From the NCBI GenBank assembly GCA_902764345.1, contig CACWVT010000001.1, forward strand, positions 1 through 64,000: a stretch of 64,000 bases of DNA, in the 5' to 3' direction. The position numbers were made by a program, and so were the translations under genes. The notes under the pieces were generated by a model. The model did not search any database. It was given only the letters and a program-made list of their open reading frames with translations, and was not told where the DNA came from. The DNA is from an uncultured Ruminobacter sp. (GTDB lineage Bacteria > Pseudomonadota > Gammaproteobacteria > Enterobacterales > Succinivibrionaceae). This document shows positions 9,830 to 19,430 of this stretch, piece after piece. Each line of letters starts with the position of its first letter. The stretch's first letter is position 1.

Positions 9830-12800
9830 ATGACTACCCAAAACAGTTCACAGGATGAAAATAATCAGACAGCAGACCAGAAAATCAATATTCTGGCAGA
9901 CATAAACGAGAACCTTAATTATGTCTCTTTCCACAATAACGAGAATTTTATCAACAGCATCTACATAACCTCTAACACTCATATTGACGCCCCTACCGTT
10001 GAAATAGCTTTTGCTTCGGACATAGCTGAAATATACACGGAAAACATAACGGAACTGCAGGCATCTGAGTCTTACGTCATCGAGAATCCGAAAATTGTTT
10101 TCAAACCTTTGGTACTGTCTTCATACACTGACAGTTTCAAAGATGTCATTTACATTACCGTAAAAGACGCTTCAGGTAACGAACTGGCCAAATATTCTAA
10201 AAATATAGAAATCCAGGCTCATGATTTCTGGAACATATCCAAAACAGAAATGCTGGCATCTTTCGTGACACCTAACTCACCTGTTCTTTCGAATCTGCTT
10301 ACACTTGCGGAAACGAAATTAAAAAAAATAAACCCGTCACTCAGCTTTAATGCCTATCAAAGCAATAACATCAACTATGTTAACCAGCAGTTTTCCGCAA
10401 TCTATCAAGCCGTACAGGACCAGCACATCCGCTATCAGGTAGCTTCAGCATCAGCCCACATCCGCGGAGGACAGCGCATAAGAAGTTGCGAAAGCATTCT
10501 TCATGATAAAACGGGAAACTGTCTTGATTTGTCATGTCTTCTGGCATCTCTTCTTGAAAACGTGGGACTGCACCCTTTGCTTGTGCTTTTTGATGATCAT
10601 GCCTATGTTGGTGTATGGACATGTGCCGATCCTTATCCAAACAGTCTCATAGAAGACAGGGAAACGGTTCTCAAGCATTCAGCAATAAACATTCATGACA
10701 TCATTCTTGCGGAAAGTACCATGCTCTGCTCTTCAGAATCTTTTGACACGGCCGTAAATGAAGCTGACAAAAATCTGAAGATTAAGAATTTTGAATTGGC
10801 ACTGGACATCTATCGCAGCCGTCTCAACGGTTACAAGCCATTACCTCAGAAAGTTCAGAAAGACAACGGTTCAATAGAGCTTGTTCAGGACAGCAAGTTT
10901 ACCCAAATCGTAAAGCCGCAGAATCTTGACCCGCTGGAAATACGTATTTCCGAAAACAATCAGGGTAAAATGACTCATCTGCAGATATGGAAAAACAAAC
11001 TTCTTGATCTCAGTCTTAGAAACCGTCTGCTGAACCTGAGGTTCGACAAAGGAGCCTGCCAGATCCTCATAAGCACCCTAGCGGATTTTGAAGATAATAT
11101 TTCACAGGGAAAAAAATACACACTCAACACCCTGCCTGAAGCTGCCGTAACGGAATATGAAAATAACAACGGAACTCTTACGGACAATCTTGAGAATCTT
11201 GTCAGGGAGGACGAAAAGACCTGTAATCTTCACGTTCCAATTTCCGATGAAGACACTCTGACAAAAACTCTTCAGAAAATATACAAAGAATCTCAGACAT
11301 CAATGGAGGAAAACGGAGCCAATTCATTCTTCCTCACAATGGGGCTTCTGAAATGGTATGAATCCGATACCTCTTCAAATCCTAAATATGCTCCTATACT
11401 GATGATCCCGGTAGACATCAGCCGTAAAAATTCACGCTCACCGTTTGAGCTCTCCGGTCGTGACGAAGAAACCATCATCAATCATACTCTGCTTGAAATG
11501 CTGCGACAGTCATTTGAGATAGAAATACCTGGACTTGATGATTTGCCGAAAGACGAAAACGGAGTTGACGTTAAGAAAATTCTGGCTATTTTCCGCAAGT
11601 CCATCATGCAAATGCAAAGATGGGACGTTGAGGAAAAAGCCGGCATTGGTAATTTCTCCTTCAGAAAATTCGTAATGTGGCAGGATCTTGTTGCCAATGA
11701 AGAATACTTCAGAAGAAACGAGCTGTTTAATGCGCTGTGTAACGGCACTGTCACCGGAGAAAAATTCTCAGCTCCGGAAAACATGGGCAAACCAGTCGAT
11801 GAACGGTTCAATTATGGTGAGCTGTGTCAGCCGATCATGGCAGACACCAGTCAGCTCGACGCTCTGTGGCAGGCCTCTTCCGGACGTAGTTTTGTACTTC
11901 AGGGTCCTCCGGGTACCGGCAAATCCCAAACAATTACAAACATAATCGCCGACGCTCTGTCGAAAAGAAAGAAAGTACTGTTTGTGGCAGAAAAAATGGC
12001 AGCCCTCAGCGTGGTCTTCCGTCGACTGTCCAAACTCGGACTTGCACCTTACTGTCTGGAACTGCATTCAAATACCCAGAGAAAAAGCGTGGTTCTTAAC
12101 AGACTGGCTGAAAGTATCCCAGACATCCCGAAGAGTAATATCAATGACTTCTCCCTTCTCTGTAAAACCCTCAACGGCCAGAAGAACGAAATCAAAGAGG
12201 AAATTTCCGCACTGCATGAAAAGAAGTGCGCAAACCTCAGTGTTTATGACGCCATGTGCATATCGGCCAAAGCAGCGGACGTGCCTGCACTTGACGTGGA
12301 CGAGAATTTCCTTAAAAACACAACTGCAGAGATTCTTCAGCAGGTAAATACCGCACTGAGAGAGCTCGCACTGCTGACTCAGAACAACGATGACCTGTCC
12401 GACAATCCGCTTCATCTGTCTCATCTCTGCAAGGTTCCTAACGGAGCTCCGGATATCAGTACCGAAGACATGGTTACTGCCGGCACTAAGGCTGGCGAGG
12501 CCGAGGACAGAGCAGAAAGCATTCTCGGCATTCCTAAGAATACTTTGAGCATATTCGAAACGGCAACCGCAGCAGGCAGAATAAACAAACTGATACAGAC
12601 ACCTGACATAAGTACGGAAATGCTAAGTTCGGCAAATCTTTCAGTGCTTTCATCCGACATCGGTGATACCGTAAAGAAATTCCGAAGAAAGAAGGAACTG
12701 GCCGCCATCCTGGGTAAAAATGCCGATGATGTACTTTCCGTTGATGTTCACGGGCTTATAAAAGAGTGGGAACTTGACGAACAGAAATTTTTCATAGGCA

Positions 12801-14995
12801 GGTTCCTGTCACACAGAAACAGTGTTTCCGTACTGCAGAAGGCTCTGGGTGCAGACATAAAAATCACATCAGACAATTTTCTGGAAACAGCTCAAAAGGC
12901 TGAAGAATATTCTGAGATATGCAAGGCTGCTGACATCAGCTTATCAGCCTTAAGCTCTTCATGTCCTAAACTTGCATCCCTGTTTAGCACGGATTCTGAA
13001 AGAGCATGTACATATGCTGAAAACACTCTGAAAGTCGCTGAAGAAATAAAAAACATAGAGAAAGACATCAACGGCATTCCGGTGCTTTCAAACATAACTT
13101 CAGCCCTTAATCATGCTGAAAATTCACCGGATTCTGTTATTGCCGGGATCAATGAAATCAGTTTAGCTCTTGATGCAATGGTTGACGCCGTGCATAAAAT
13201 CACCGGATATTTCTCAGTTAACGAAAATGACCTGCCGACAAATATTAACGACGTAACAAATATCTCCTGCGGTCTTCTCGAAAACAGGAATAATATCGGA
13301 GAGTGGACGGAGCTTAACTCCCGCCTCGAAAAAATAGCGGCAGCCGGATTCGGACAAATGGCGGAAAGCATAAGACACGGCAAAATAAAATCATCCGTCG
13401 GGGATCACTATGCGGATCTTGTTCTTGCAAAGACCATCTGCAACTACTACCTTAACCATGACAGCAGTCTTGCGGGCTTCAGGGGAATACTGTTCACTGA
13501 CAAGATGACCCAGCTTGGAGAAAACTCTTCAAAATTCAGGGATGGATGCAAAAACACACTTCTTACCGCTATGCAACACTACCGCAGAACGGCTGAAAAT
13601 GATGAAACCCTTAATCAGGAAAGAACATTCCTGACAAAAGCCATCAAAAACCACGGAAGAAAACAGAGCATACGCTCCATTTTCGACAATATAGAACACC
13701 TGCTTCCGAAGCTGTGCCCATGCATGCTGATGAGCCCTCTGTCCGTTGCACAGTATCTGTCACCTGACAAATATGAATTCGATCTTATCATTTTTGATGA
13801 AGCATCTCAGCTGCCTACGTCGGAGGCTGTCGGTGCCATTGCAAGAGGTCACCAGCTTATTGTTGTCGGAGATCCGAAACAGATGCCGCCTACAGACTTC
13901 TTCTCGGCAAAACAGACAGACGTACCTGATGAACTAGAGGATCTGGAAAGCGTGCTTGATGACTGTATGGCTCTCGGAATGCCGGTAACAACCCTGAACT
14001 GGCATTACCGTAGCACTCATGAAAGTCTGATTGCCTTCAGTAACATAATGTACTACGAGAACAGACTGTGCACGTTCCCATCCCCAGACGACCAGCAGTC
14101 CAAAATAACCTACATTGAGGTAAACGGTCTGTACGATCGCGGAGGTTCAGGAAGAAACAAAGAAGAAAGTAAACAAACAATAGAATATCTGGAAAACTTC
14201 CTGAGTAATGATGAAAATCTTAATACATCCATAGGTCTCCTTACCTTCAACAGTCGCCAGCAGGCTCAGCTTGAGGATGATCTTGAAAAACTGTACAGAA
14301 GAAGACCTGAGCTCGAAGACAGGGCATTAAAGCTTCCTGAACCGATCTTTATAAAGAACCTTGAAAACGTTCAGGGTGACGAAAGAGACATTATCGTGTT
14401 CTCAATTGGTTTCGGGAAAGACTCAGGTGGACGAATAACCATGAACTTCGGTCCTTTAAACAGAGCCGGTGGCGAAAGACGTCTCAATGTGGCAATTACC
14501 AGAGCGAAGAAAGAAATGGTCGTATTTTCTTCACTTGACCCTGATTCAATGCACCTTACGAATCTGTCCTCAGAAGGAGTCAGAGGCTTAAAGTCATTCC
14601 TTACCTATGCAAAGAAAGGCTACAGGTACCTTCCGAACCGTAATACAATGCACTCCTTTAAAAACGACAGACTTATAGAGGTTCTCGCAGCCAGACTCAG
14701 GGAACACGGATATGAAAGTACTCCAAGTCTTGGTACCTCCAGCTTTAAAATTGATTTGGCGATCAAAGATCCTAAGAATCCGGCCAGATACATAGCCTGC
14801 ATAATGAGCGACGGTTACGGCTTCTCCGCTGATTATGCCGTGGCTGATAAATGTTGCGGTCAGCCGTCAGTTCTTGCAGGTCTCGGCTGGAAAATAATCC
14901 GTATCTGGAGCTGTGAATGGTACAGGAATCCTGAAACTGTTCTTCAGCAGGTATTGAAACAGCTAGAAGACATTCCAGAAAGCCGTTCCTGCTAA
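9830..14995 (+). CDS. DUF4011 / superfamily 1 helicase with Vsr-like C-terminal domain, putative anti-phage protein
   Basis: This 1721-residue protein is the largest in the window. About 1-340 contains a transglutaminase-like segment with Cys231 (GNCLDLSC) and His257 (DDHAYVGVW). A DUF4011 motif, WKNKLLDLSLRNRLLN, begins near residue 386. The SF1 helicase core follows: Walker A GPPGTGKS (692-699), Walker B DEASQ (1323-1327), VVGDPKQMPPTDFF, NWHYRS (1390-1395), QGDERDIIVFS and VAITRAKK (1554-1561). Between motifs I and II lies a long helical insertion of about 500 residues. The C-terminal about 90 residues match the Vsr/DUF559-like fold by IDLAI (1641-1645) and the GLGWKIIRIWS segment, but the usual IECDG site reads IMSDG. 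A family of DUF4011-helicase-Vsr proteins was reported as anti-phage (Hhe), as I recall it. The start is supported by GAGG 7 nt upstream. It is a single gene without defence neighbours. Confidence 0.9.
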   Translation: MTTQNSSQDENNQTADQKINILADINENLNYVSFHNNENFINSIYITSNTHIDAPTVEIAFASDIAEIYTENITELQASESYVIENPKIVFKPLVLSSYTDSFKDVIYITVKDASGNELAKYSKNIEIQAHDFWNISKTEMLASFVTPNSPVLSNLLTLAETKLKKINPSLSFNAYQSNNINYVNQQFSAIYQAVQDQHIRYQVASASAHIRGGQRIRSCESILHDKTGNCLDLSCLLASLLENVGLHPLLVLFDDHAYVGVWTCADPYPNSLIEDRETVLKHSAINIHDIILAESTMLCSSESFDTAVNEADKNLKIKNFELALDIYRSRLNGYKPLPQKVQKDNGSIELVQDSKFTQIVKPQNLDPLEIRISENNQGKMTHLQIWKNKLLDLSLRNRLLNLRFDKGACQILISTLADFEDNISQGKKYTLNTLPEAAVTEYENNNGTLTDNLENLVREDEKTCNLHVPISDEDTLTKTLQKIYKESQTSMEENGANSFFLTMGLLKWYESDTSSNPKYAPILMIPVDISRKNSRSPFELSGRDEETIINHTLLEMLRQSFEIEIPGLDDLPKDENGVDVKKILAIFRKSIMQMQRWDVEEKAGIGNFSFRKFVMWQDLVANEEYFRRNELFNALCNGTVTGEKFSAPENMGKPVDERFNYGELCQPIMADTSQLDALWQASSGRSFVLQGPPGTGKSQTITNIIADALSKRKKVLFVAEKMAALSVVFRRLSKLGLAPYCLELHSNTQRKSVVLNRLAESIPDIPKSNINDFSLLCKTLNGQKNEIKEEISALHEKKCANLSVYDAMCISAKAADVPALDVDENFLKNTTAEILQQVNTALRELALLTQNNDDLSDNPLHLSHLCKVPNGAPDISTEDMVTAGTKAGEAEDRAESILGIPKNTLSIFETATAAGRINKLIQTPDISTEMLSSANLSVLSSDIGDTVKKFRRKKELAAILGKNADDVLSVDVHGLIKEWELDEQKFFIGRFLSHRNSVSVLQKALGADIKITSDNFLETAQKAEEYSEICKAADISLSALSSSCPKLASLFSTDSERACTYAENTLKVAEEIKNIEKDINGIPVLSNITSALNHAENSPDSVIAGINEISLALDAMVDAVHKITGYFSVNENDLPTNINDVTNISCGLLENRNNIGEWTELNSRLEKIAAAGFGQMAESIRHGKIKSSVGDHYADLVLAKTICNYYLNHDSSLAGFRGILFTDKMTQLGENSSKFRDGCKNTLLTAMQHYRRTAENDETLNQERTFLTKAIKNHGRKQSIRSIFDNIEHLLPKLCPCMLMSPLSVAQYLSPDKYEFDLIIFDEASQLPTSEAVGAIARGHQLIVVGDPKQMPPTDFFSAKQTDVPDELEDLESVLDDCMALGMPVTTLNWHYRSTHESLIAFSNIMYYENRLCTFPSPDDQQSKITYIEVNGLYDRGGSGRNKEESKQTIEYLENFLSNDENLNTSIGLLTFNSRQQAQLEDDLEKLYRRRPELEDRALKLPEPIFIKNLENVQGDERDIIVFSIGFGKDSGGRITMNFGPLNRAGGERRLNVAITRAKKEMVVFSSLDPDSMHLTNLSSEGVRGLKSFLTYAKKGYRYLPNRNTMHSFKNDRLIEVLAARLREHGYESTPSLGTSSFKIDLAIKDPKNPARYIACIMSDGYGFSADYAVADKCCGQPSVLAGLGWKIIRIWSCEWYRNPETVLQQVLKQLEDIPESRSC

Positions 14996-15007
14996 ATTTG
15001 AAATGTT

Positions 15008-15042
15008 AAACGGGAGATCTTATCGGTCTCCTGTTTATTTTT
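15008..15042 (+). terminator. Intrinsic terminator of the helicase gene
   Basis: A 10-bp stem (15008-15017 with 15027-15036, one G-U pair) is followed by ATTTTT, 13 nt after the helicase stop codon. Confidence 0.75.
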
Positions 15043-15073
15043 CCAATATCGGTGCAGTTTTTGATAGAATAGT

Positions 15074-15107
15074 AAGTTAGGAATGCCTTCTGCGGCATTC
15101 CTAACTT
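15074..15107. other. 14-bp perfect hairpin before kdsC
   Basis: Positions 15074-15087 pair perfectly with 15094-15107 around a TTCTGC loop. A TAGAAT (15065-15070) directly before it could be a -10, which would place the hairpin at the 5' end of the kdsC-lpt mRNA. It could instead be a second terminator, followed by TTGCTATTGTTGTT. Confidence 0.6.
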
Positions 15108-15166
15108 GCTATTGTTGTTTACGCAGCTCAAATCTGTTTTACCGACACTGAATACGGATGTTTACC

Positions 15167-15721
15167 ATGTCGCTTACAAGATTAACCCCTTACGGTACTA
15201 TTTCCGAAGCATTAATGGAACGAATCAAAAAAATCAGAATTCTACTCAGCGATGTCGACGGCGTACTGTCAGACGGCAAAATTTATATCTCAAATTCCGG
15301 CGATGAAATCAAAAGCTTCAACACTAAGGACGGATTCGGCATTGTGGCCATACAAAAGCTGGGTGTGGACTTCGGAGTTATTACAGGCAGAGAATCAGAG
15401 ATAGTAAACATAAGAATGAAATCCCTTGGGGCAAAATACGTTTATCAGGGAATCGGTGATAAGACGGCAATTCTTCAGGAAATCATAAAAGCAGCAGGAA
15501 TTACGGCTGAAGAAGTTGCGTACATCGGAGATGACATTGTTGATATTACGGTATTCAACGGTTGCGGTATGTCATTCTGTCCAAGAGACGCACATCCGGT
15601 TGTACTGGCAGCAGCTGATTACGTATGTCACCTGGATGGCGGAAACGGTGCAGTGAGGGAAGTATGCGACCTGATTCTCACTGCCAGAGGAGCCATGAAT
15701 ATCATTGGAGCCAGTATCTGA
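15167..15721 (+). CDS. kdsC: 3-deoxy-D-manno-octulosonate 8-phosphate phosphatase
   Basis: KdsC removes the phosphate from Kdo-8-P to give Kdo, the inner sugar of lipopolysaccharide, in the cytoplasm. The protein is a small HAD phosphatase of the C0 type with motif I LLSDVDGVLSDG, motif II VITGRES and motif IV YIGDDIVD, and lacks a cap domain. Two in-frame ATGs, 15158 and 15167, are possible; I prefer 15167 because CGGA lies upstream at usable distance, but this is weak. lptC, lptA and lptB follow. The kdsD gene that usually precedes kdsC is absent; the helicase gene stands there. Confidence 0.95.
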   Translation: MSLTRLTPYGTISEALMERIKKIRILLSDVDGVLSDGKIYISNSGDEIKSFNTKDGFGIVAIQKLGVDFGVITGRESEIVNIRMKSLGAKYVYQGIGDKTAILQEIIKAAGITAEEVAYIGDDIVDITVFNGCGMSFCPRDAHPVVLAAADYVCHLDGGNGAVREVCDLILTARGAMNIIGASI

Positions 15722-15722
15722 T

Positions 15723-16334
15723 ATGCGCAGAATTCTGAAAATCACCCCATTCATTGTCCTGTTAGTATGTTCCTACTATTTCTACGATTGGGTAAGCGTA
15801 CAGGAACAGACGGAAAGAGACAAGCTTCTGGAGGTTCAGCCGGTTTTTTCAGCGCGCAACATCTCAACCAGGCAGTATAATTCCGACGGAATGCTTTACG
15901 GCAGCATTAAGGCTGAGGAAGCCGAATATTTTGATAGTCTGGATCAAACGAACTTTACGCACCCAATTGTTACTTATTCTCCGGCCCTTGATAAAAATAA
16001 CAGGGACATTGAAAAACTCAGTTCGGAAAGTAACGGAACCTGGAAAATAGAGGCGGAAACAGGCTCAATGACAGGTTCGGCAGACACTATTTTTCTGAGG
16101 GGAACCGTTATTGCAAGTTCCTCAGGGAAAAACAGCATCATAAGGGAAATTCGCACTTCATACCTGGAAATAGATCTGGGAACTGATGAGGTCAGAACTC
16201 CTGAAGAAGTGCATATCATCGGTAACCAGTTTACTAATCACGGTAAGAAATTTAAAGGCCAGTTAGCCTCAAAATACTTTGAACTATCAGAGGATTGTCA
16301 TGCAACATACACCGGATTTACTCAAAATAAATAA
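15723..16334 (+). CDS. lptC: LptC, inner-membrane LPS transport protein
   Basis: LptC is the bitopic inner-membrane protein that receives lipopolysaccharide from LptB2FG and passes it to LptA. The 203-residue protein has one N-terminal membrane helix (about residues 5-22) and a beta-jellyroll periplasmic domain, with the family pattern of paired strands such as WKIEAETGSM and VHIIGNQFTNHG near the C-terminus. ATG 15723 has GGAG at 15707-15710. The start lies just after the kdsC stop, and the end overlaps lptA, as in E. coli. Confidence 0.88.
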   Translation: MRRILKITPFIVLLVCSYYFYDWVSVQEQTERDKLLEVQPVFSARNISTRQYNSDGMLYGSIKAEEAEYFDSLDQTNFTHPIVTYSPALDKNNRDIEKLSSESNGTWKIEAETGSMTGSADTIFLRGTVIASSSGKNSIIREIRTSYLEIDLGTDEVRTPEEVHIIGNQFTNHGKKFKGQLASKYFELSEDCHATYTGFTQNK

Positions 16335-16926
16335 GTTTACGGCAGTCTGCCTGTCATTCTGCTTTATCGGTCTGCTTAACGTCGCCGAAGCAAAACAAAA
16401 TGACTTTAAGGAAACAATCAGCATCAATTCAGGCAAACAGATAGCTGATCTCGGTTCAAATAAAATTACATTTACCGATGAGGTCGAAATAACCCAGGGC
16501 TCCATTAAAATCAGGGCTGACAGGGTTGAAATAGTTCGCAATGAAAAAGGCCAGATAAAAAGTGCCACCGCCTTTGGCAAGCCTGCCGTGTTTTCACAGC
16601 TTCTGGATAATGGCAAACCGGTAACGGCAAAAAGCCACACAATTGCATACTATCCGACAAAACAGACCGTTGAACTTAAAAACAACGCGTCCATCGAGCA
16701 GGGTTCATCCAAAATAACCAGCGACAACATCGTCTACAATATTGCTAAAGAGAGGATTGAAGCATCCTCAAACGAAACATCTGGCAAAAAGGGAAATCGA
16801 GTTACAACGGTCTTCATTCCGGAAGAGCTGAAAGCCCAGATTGACGAAAACAAGGCAGAAATTCAGAAAGAAACGGACTCAGAAAAACAAAATGAATCCA
16901 AGAATGAAGATACCAGAAAAGAGTAA
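16300..16926 (+). CDS. lptA: LptA, periplasmic LPS transport protein
   Basis: LptA forms the periplasmic bridge of the Lpt machine that carries LPS from LptC to LptD. The 208-residue protein starts with a signal peptide (about 1-31, cleavage after AEA) and continues with an OstA-type jellyroll: the residues around [17 protein letters not shown] and the [20 protein letters not shown] strand pair are typical. The C-terminal tail is long, charged and rich in Glu and Lys. ATG 16300 is preceded by AGAGGA at correct distance; a longer frame starts only at TTG. It overlaps lptC by 35 nt. Confidence 0.92.
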   Translation: MQHTPDLLKINKFTAVCLSFCFIGLLNVAEAKQNDFKETISINSGKQIADLGSNKITFTDEVEITQGSIKIRADRVEIVRNEKGQIKSATAFGKPAVFSQLLDNGKPVTAKSHTIAYYPTKQTVELKNNASIEQGSSKITSDNIVYNIAKERIEASSNETSGKKGNRVTTVFIPEELKAQIDENKAEIQKETDSEKQNESKNEDTRKE

Positions 16927-16931
16927 CCCAA

Positions 16932-17660
16932 ATGAGTATATTAAGAGCAGAGCATCTCTTTAAACAGTTTAAGTCGAGAGTTGTGGTTAATGACGTATCC
17001 CTGACAATCAATAACGGAGAAATCGTCGGACTTCTGGGACCTAACGGTGCAGGTAAGACCACTTCATTTTATATGATTGTCGGCATCATTAAAGCAGATA
17101 ACGGTCATGTGTTCATTGACGATCAGGAAATCACTCATAAACCGATGGATCAGCGAGCTTCATTCGGTCTGGGGTACCTGCCTCAGGAAGCGTCAATCTG
17201 GCGAAGGCTGACCGTAAGGGAAAACCTTATGGGAGCTCTTGAACTGAATAAAAAGATTCACTCAAAAACTGACAGATACAACCGAATGCAACAGCTTCTG
17301 AGTGAGTTCAGAATCGAACACATAGCGGGAAATACGGGAATGAGTCTCTCCGGTGGTGAACGCAGACGCGTTGAAATAGCAAGAGCTCTGGCTTCAGATC
17401 CTCAATTTATCCTGCTGGACGAACCGTTTGCAGGTGTGGATCCGATAAGCGTCGGTGAAATCAAAGGAATCATTGAGCAGTTACGCAATCGTGGGATCGG
17501 TGTTCTCATCACAGACCATAACGTAAGAGAAACTCTCGATGTCTGCGAAAGAGCTTACATTGTTAATCAGGGGAACATGATCGCCTACGGCAAGCCTGAA
17601 GACATTCTTAACAATGAACTTGTAAAGAAGGTATATCTGGGTAACGACTTCTCCATCTGA
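16932..17660 (+). CDS. lptB: LptB, ATPase of the LPS exporter
   Basis: LptB is the cytoplasmic ABC ATPase that powers LPS extraction by LptB2FG. The 242-residue protein has Walker A GPNGAGKT, the Q-loop [12 protein letters not shown], signature [15 protein letters not shown], Walker [14 protein letters not shown] and H-loop [10 protein letters not shown]; the last four are typical for LptB. It starts 5 nt after lptA. lptF and lptG are not in the window. Confidence 0.97.
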   Translation: MSILRAEHLFKQFKSRVVVNDVSLTINNGEIVGLLGPNGAGKTTSFYMIVGIIKADNGHVFIDDQEITHKPMDQRASFGLGYLPQEASIWRRLTVRENLMGALELNKKIHSKTDRYNRMQQLLSEFRIEHIAGNTGMSLSGGERRRVEIARALASDPQFILLDEPFAGVDPISVGEIKGIIEQLRNRGIGVLITDHNVRETLDVCERAYIVNQGNMIAYGKPEDILNNELVKKVYLGNDFSI

Positions 17661-17776
17661 TATTTTTTGTCTCAGAACTTAACTTCATACATCTGGAAGC
17701 AGGTTCCATGTACCAATGCGGTATATGTTGCCTGTTATGTGAAGACATATGTTTCAGAAAACATATAATATCTGTT

Positions 17777-17798
17777 GCCGGCCGTAAGGCCGGCTTTA
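17777..17798 (+). terminator. Terminator between lptB and rpoN
   Basis: GCCGGCC (17777-17783) pairs with GGCCGGC (17788-17794) around GTAA and is followed by TTTACGTTTT. It ends the kdsC-lptCAB transcript. A second smaller stem, ATATGTTT/AAACATAT, lies at 17747-17766. Confidence 0.7.
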
Positions 17799-17837
17799 CG
17801 TTTTGTGGAAATCTGCAGTACATAGTACATAAAGGTA

Positions 17838-19430
17838 CTACATGACCTTTCTCTGACTTGAAGGAGGGATATTCAGTGATTCACGATACTTAGCTATGGT
17901 TCTTCTTGCCACCTGAATCCCCTCATTCTCCAGAATCTTGGCCAGCTGGCTATCGGAAAGAGGCTTCTTCTGGTTTTCTTCACTGATAAGCTTTTTAATC
18001 TTAGCTCTGATAGCTGTGGATGAAACCTCATCGGAACTGTCCGTAGAGCTTACGTGACTGCTGAAAAAGTACTTCAGTTCAAAAGTCCCCCTCGGAGTAT
18101 GAATATACTTTTCGGTAGTTACTCTCGAAATTGTTGATTCATGCAGCCCCGTTTCCATGGCAATATCATTCAGAACAAGCGGCTTCATGAACTGTTCCCC
18201 CCGTTCAAAAAAATCCTGTTGATGCAGAACAATGCACGATGCTACCCTGTAAAGAGTCTCATTGCGCTTATTGACGCTCTGAATGAATGAATGAGCTTCC
18301 TGCATATGATTACGAATGTACTGATTTTCCTGAGGATTTCTGACATTACTGCACAGCTGACAGTATGTTTCGTTTAACTTGATTTTAGGAATTGCATTCG
18401 GATTCAGTTCAGCCACCCACACACCGTCTTTCTTGTGAACGGAAACATCAGGAATAACATATTCACTCTTTTCCTGAGGAATACAGTTTCCAGGTCTTGG
18501 TTCAAGTCTGGTAATTATATCTATCGCATCCTTTAACAGATGACTGTTTCTTTCCTTTATTTCAAGATTTTTGGCAAGAGTTCTGAAATCCTTCTTTCCC
18601 AGAATTTCAAGATAATCAGAAACAATGACCCTGGCGAGACGCACATTATCATCATCGTCGAACTGACTCAGCTGAATAAGAAGAGACTCCTGCAGACTGC
18701 GGGACGCAATACCCACAGGATCAAAATGCTGAACAATATTTAAAACTCTTTCAACATCACCCATGGTTATATCGGGAAACTCAGGCCTTACTGCGGAAAT
18801 GATGTCATCCAGAGACTCGGTAAGATAACCGGATTCGTTAATTCCGTCCAGAATAGCCTCGGCTATCAGATGATCGGAATCACTCATCGGCGTCAGATTC
18901 AGCTGCCAGCTCAAATGCTCGGCAAGACCATAACTGGTAGCTCCCTGGTAATCCTCCAGTTCGTCACCGTCTGAGTTATGAGTACGCCTCGATGAAACTC
19001 CGGCACTGTACGATTCCTGCCAGAAATCAACTTCACTGCCACTGTCAGTCATGGTACTCCCGTCTTCACGGGAAATGGAGTTATCACCGCCCTCTTCACC
19101 TTTTAACGGGGTATAGTCGTTGTCTCCGCCGCCGTCAACATACGGCGCATTGTCCAGCGAAACCGTTGTATCGTTATTAAAAGGAGTAATATCGTCATTC
19201 CCGTTTTCCAAGCGGTACTCTTTTTCTCTGATCTCATCAAGTGACGTAACATTGCTGGAACCGGAGTCATTCTCCTCCATTTCCAGAAAAGGATTCTTAT
19301 CCAGATTCTCCTGTATCTCATGCTGAAGATCTATTGTTGAAAGTTGCAGTAATCTTATTGCCTGCTGCAACTGCGGAGTCATTGTCAGAGTCTGAACATT
19401 GACTTGATTTAGATTTAATCCGGCTTTCAT
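17838..19430 (-). CDS. rpoN: RNA polymerase sigma-54 factor
   Basis: RpoN directs RNA polymerase to -24/-12 promoters that need an AAA+ activator. The 530-residue protein has the Gln-rich region I with LTMTPQLQQAIRLLQLS (about 15-31), an acidic region II (about 55-145), the core-binding region, a helix-turn-helix and the RpoN box ARRTIAKYRE near residue 508. The box has Ile in place of the usual Val. In most gammaproteobacteria rpoN runs in the same direction as lptB and hpf and lies between them; here it holds that place but on the opposite strand, convergent with lptB and divergent from hpf. Confidence 0.97.
   Translation of the reverse strand: MKAGLNLNQVNVQTLTMTPQLQQAIRLLQLSTIDLQHEIQENLDKNPFLEMEENDSGSSNVTSLDEIREKEYRLENGNDDITPFNNDTTVSLDNAPYVDGGGDNDYTPLKGEEGGDNSISREDGSTMTDSGSEVDFWQESYSAGVSSRRTHNSDGDELEDYQGATSYGLAEHLSWQLNLTPMSDSDHLIAEAILDGINESGYLTESLDDIISAVRPEFPDITMGDVERVLNIVQHFDPVGIASRSLQESLLIQLSQFDDDDNVRLARVIVSDYLEILGKKDFRTLAKNLEIKERNSHLLKDAIDIITRLEPRPGNCIPQEKSEYVIPDVSVHKKDGVWVAELNPNAIPKIKLNETYCQLCSNVRNPQENQYIRNHMQEAHSFIQSVNKRNETLYRVASCIVLHQQDFFERGEQFMKPLVLNDIAMETGLHESTISRVTTEKYIHTPRGTFELKYFFSSHVSSTDSSDEVSSTAIRAKIKKLISEENQKKPLSDSQLAKILENEGIQVARRTIAKYRESLNIPPSSQRKVM

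Noticed and set aside
9413..15166. The helicase gene as part of an integrated phage or genomic island
   Set aside because: No integrase, transposase, attachment-like direct repeat or tRNA gene is seen at its borders; it seems to be a single-gene insertion.
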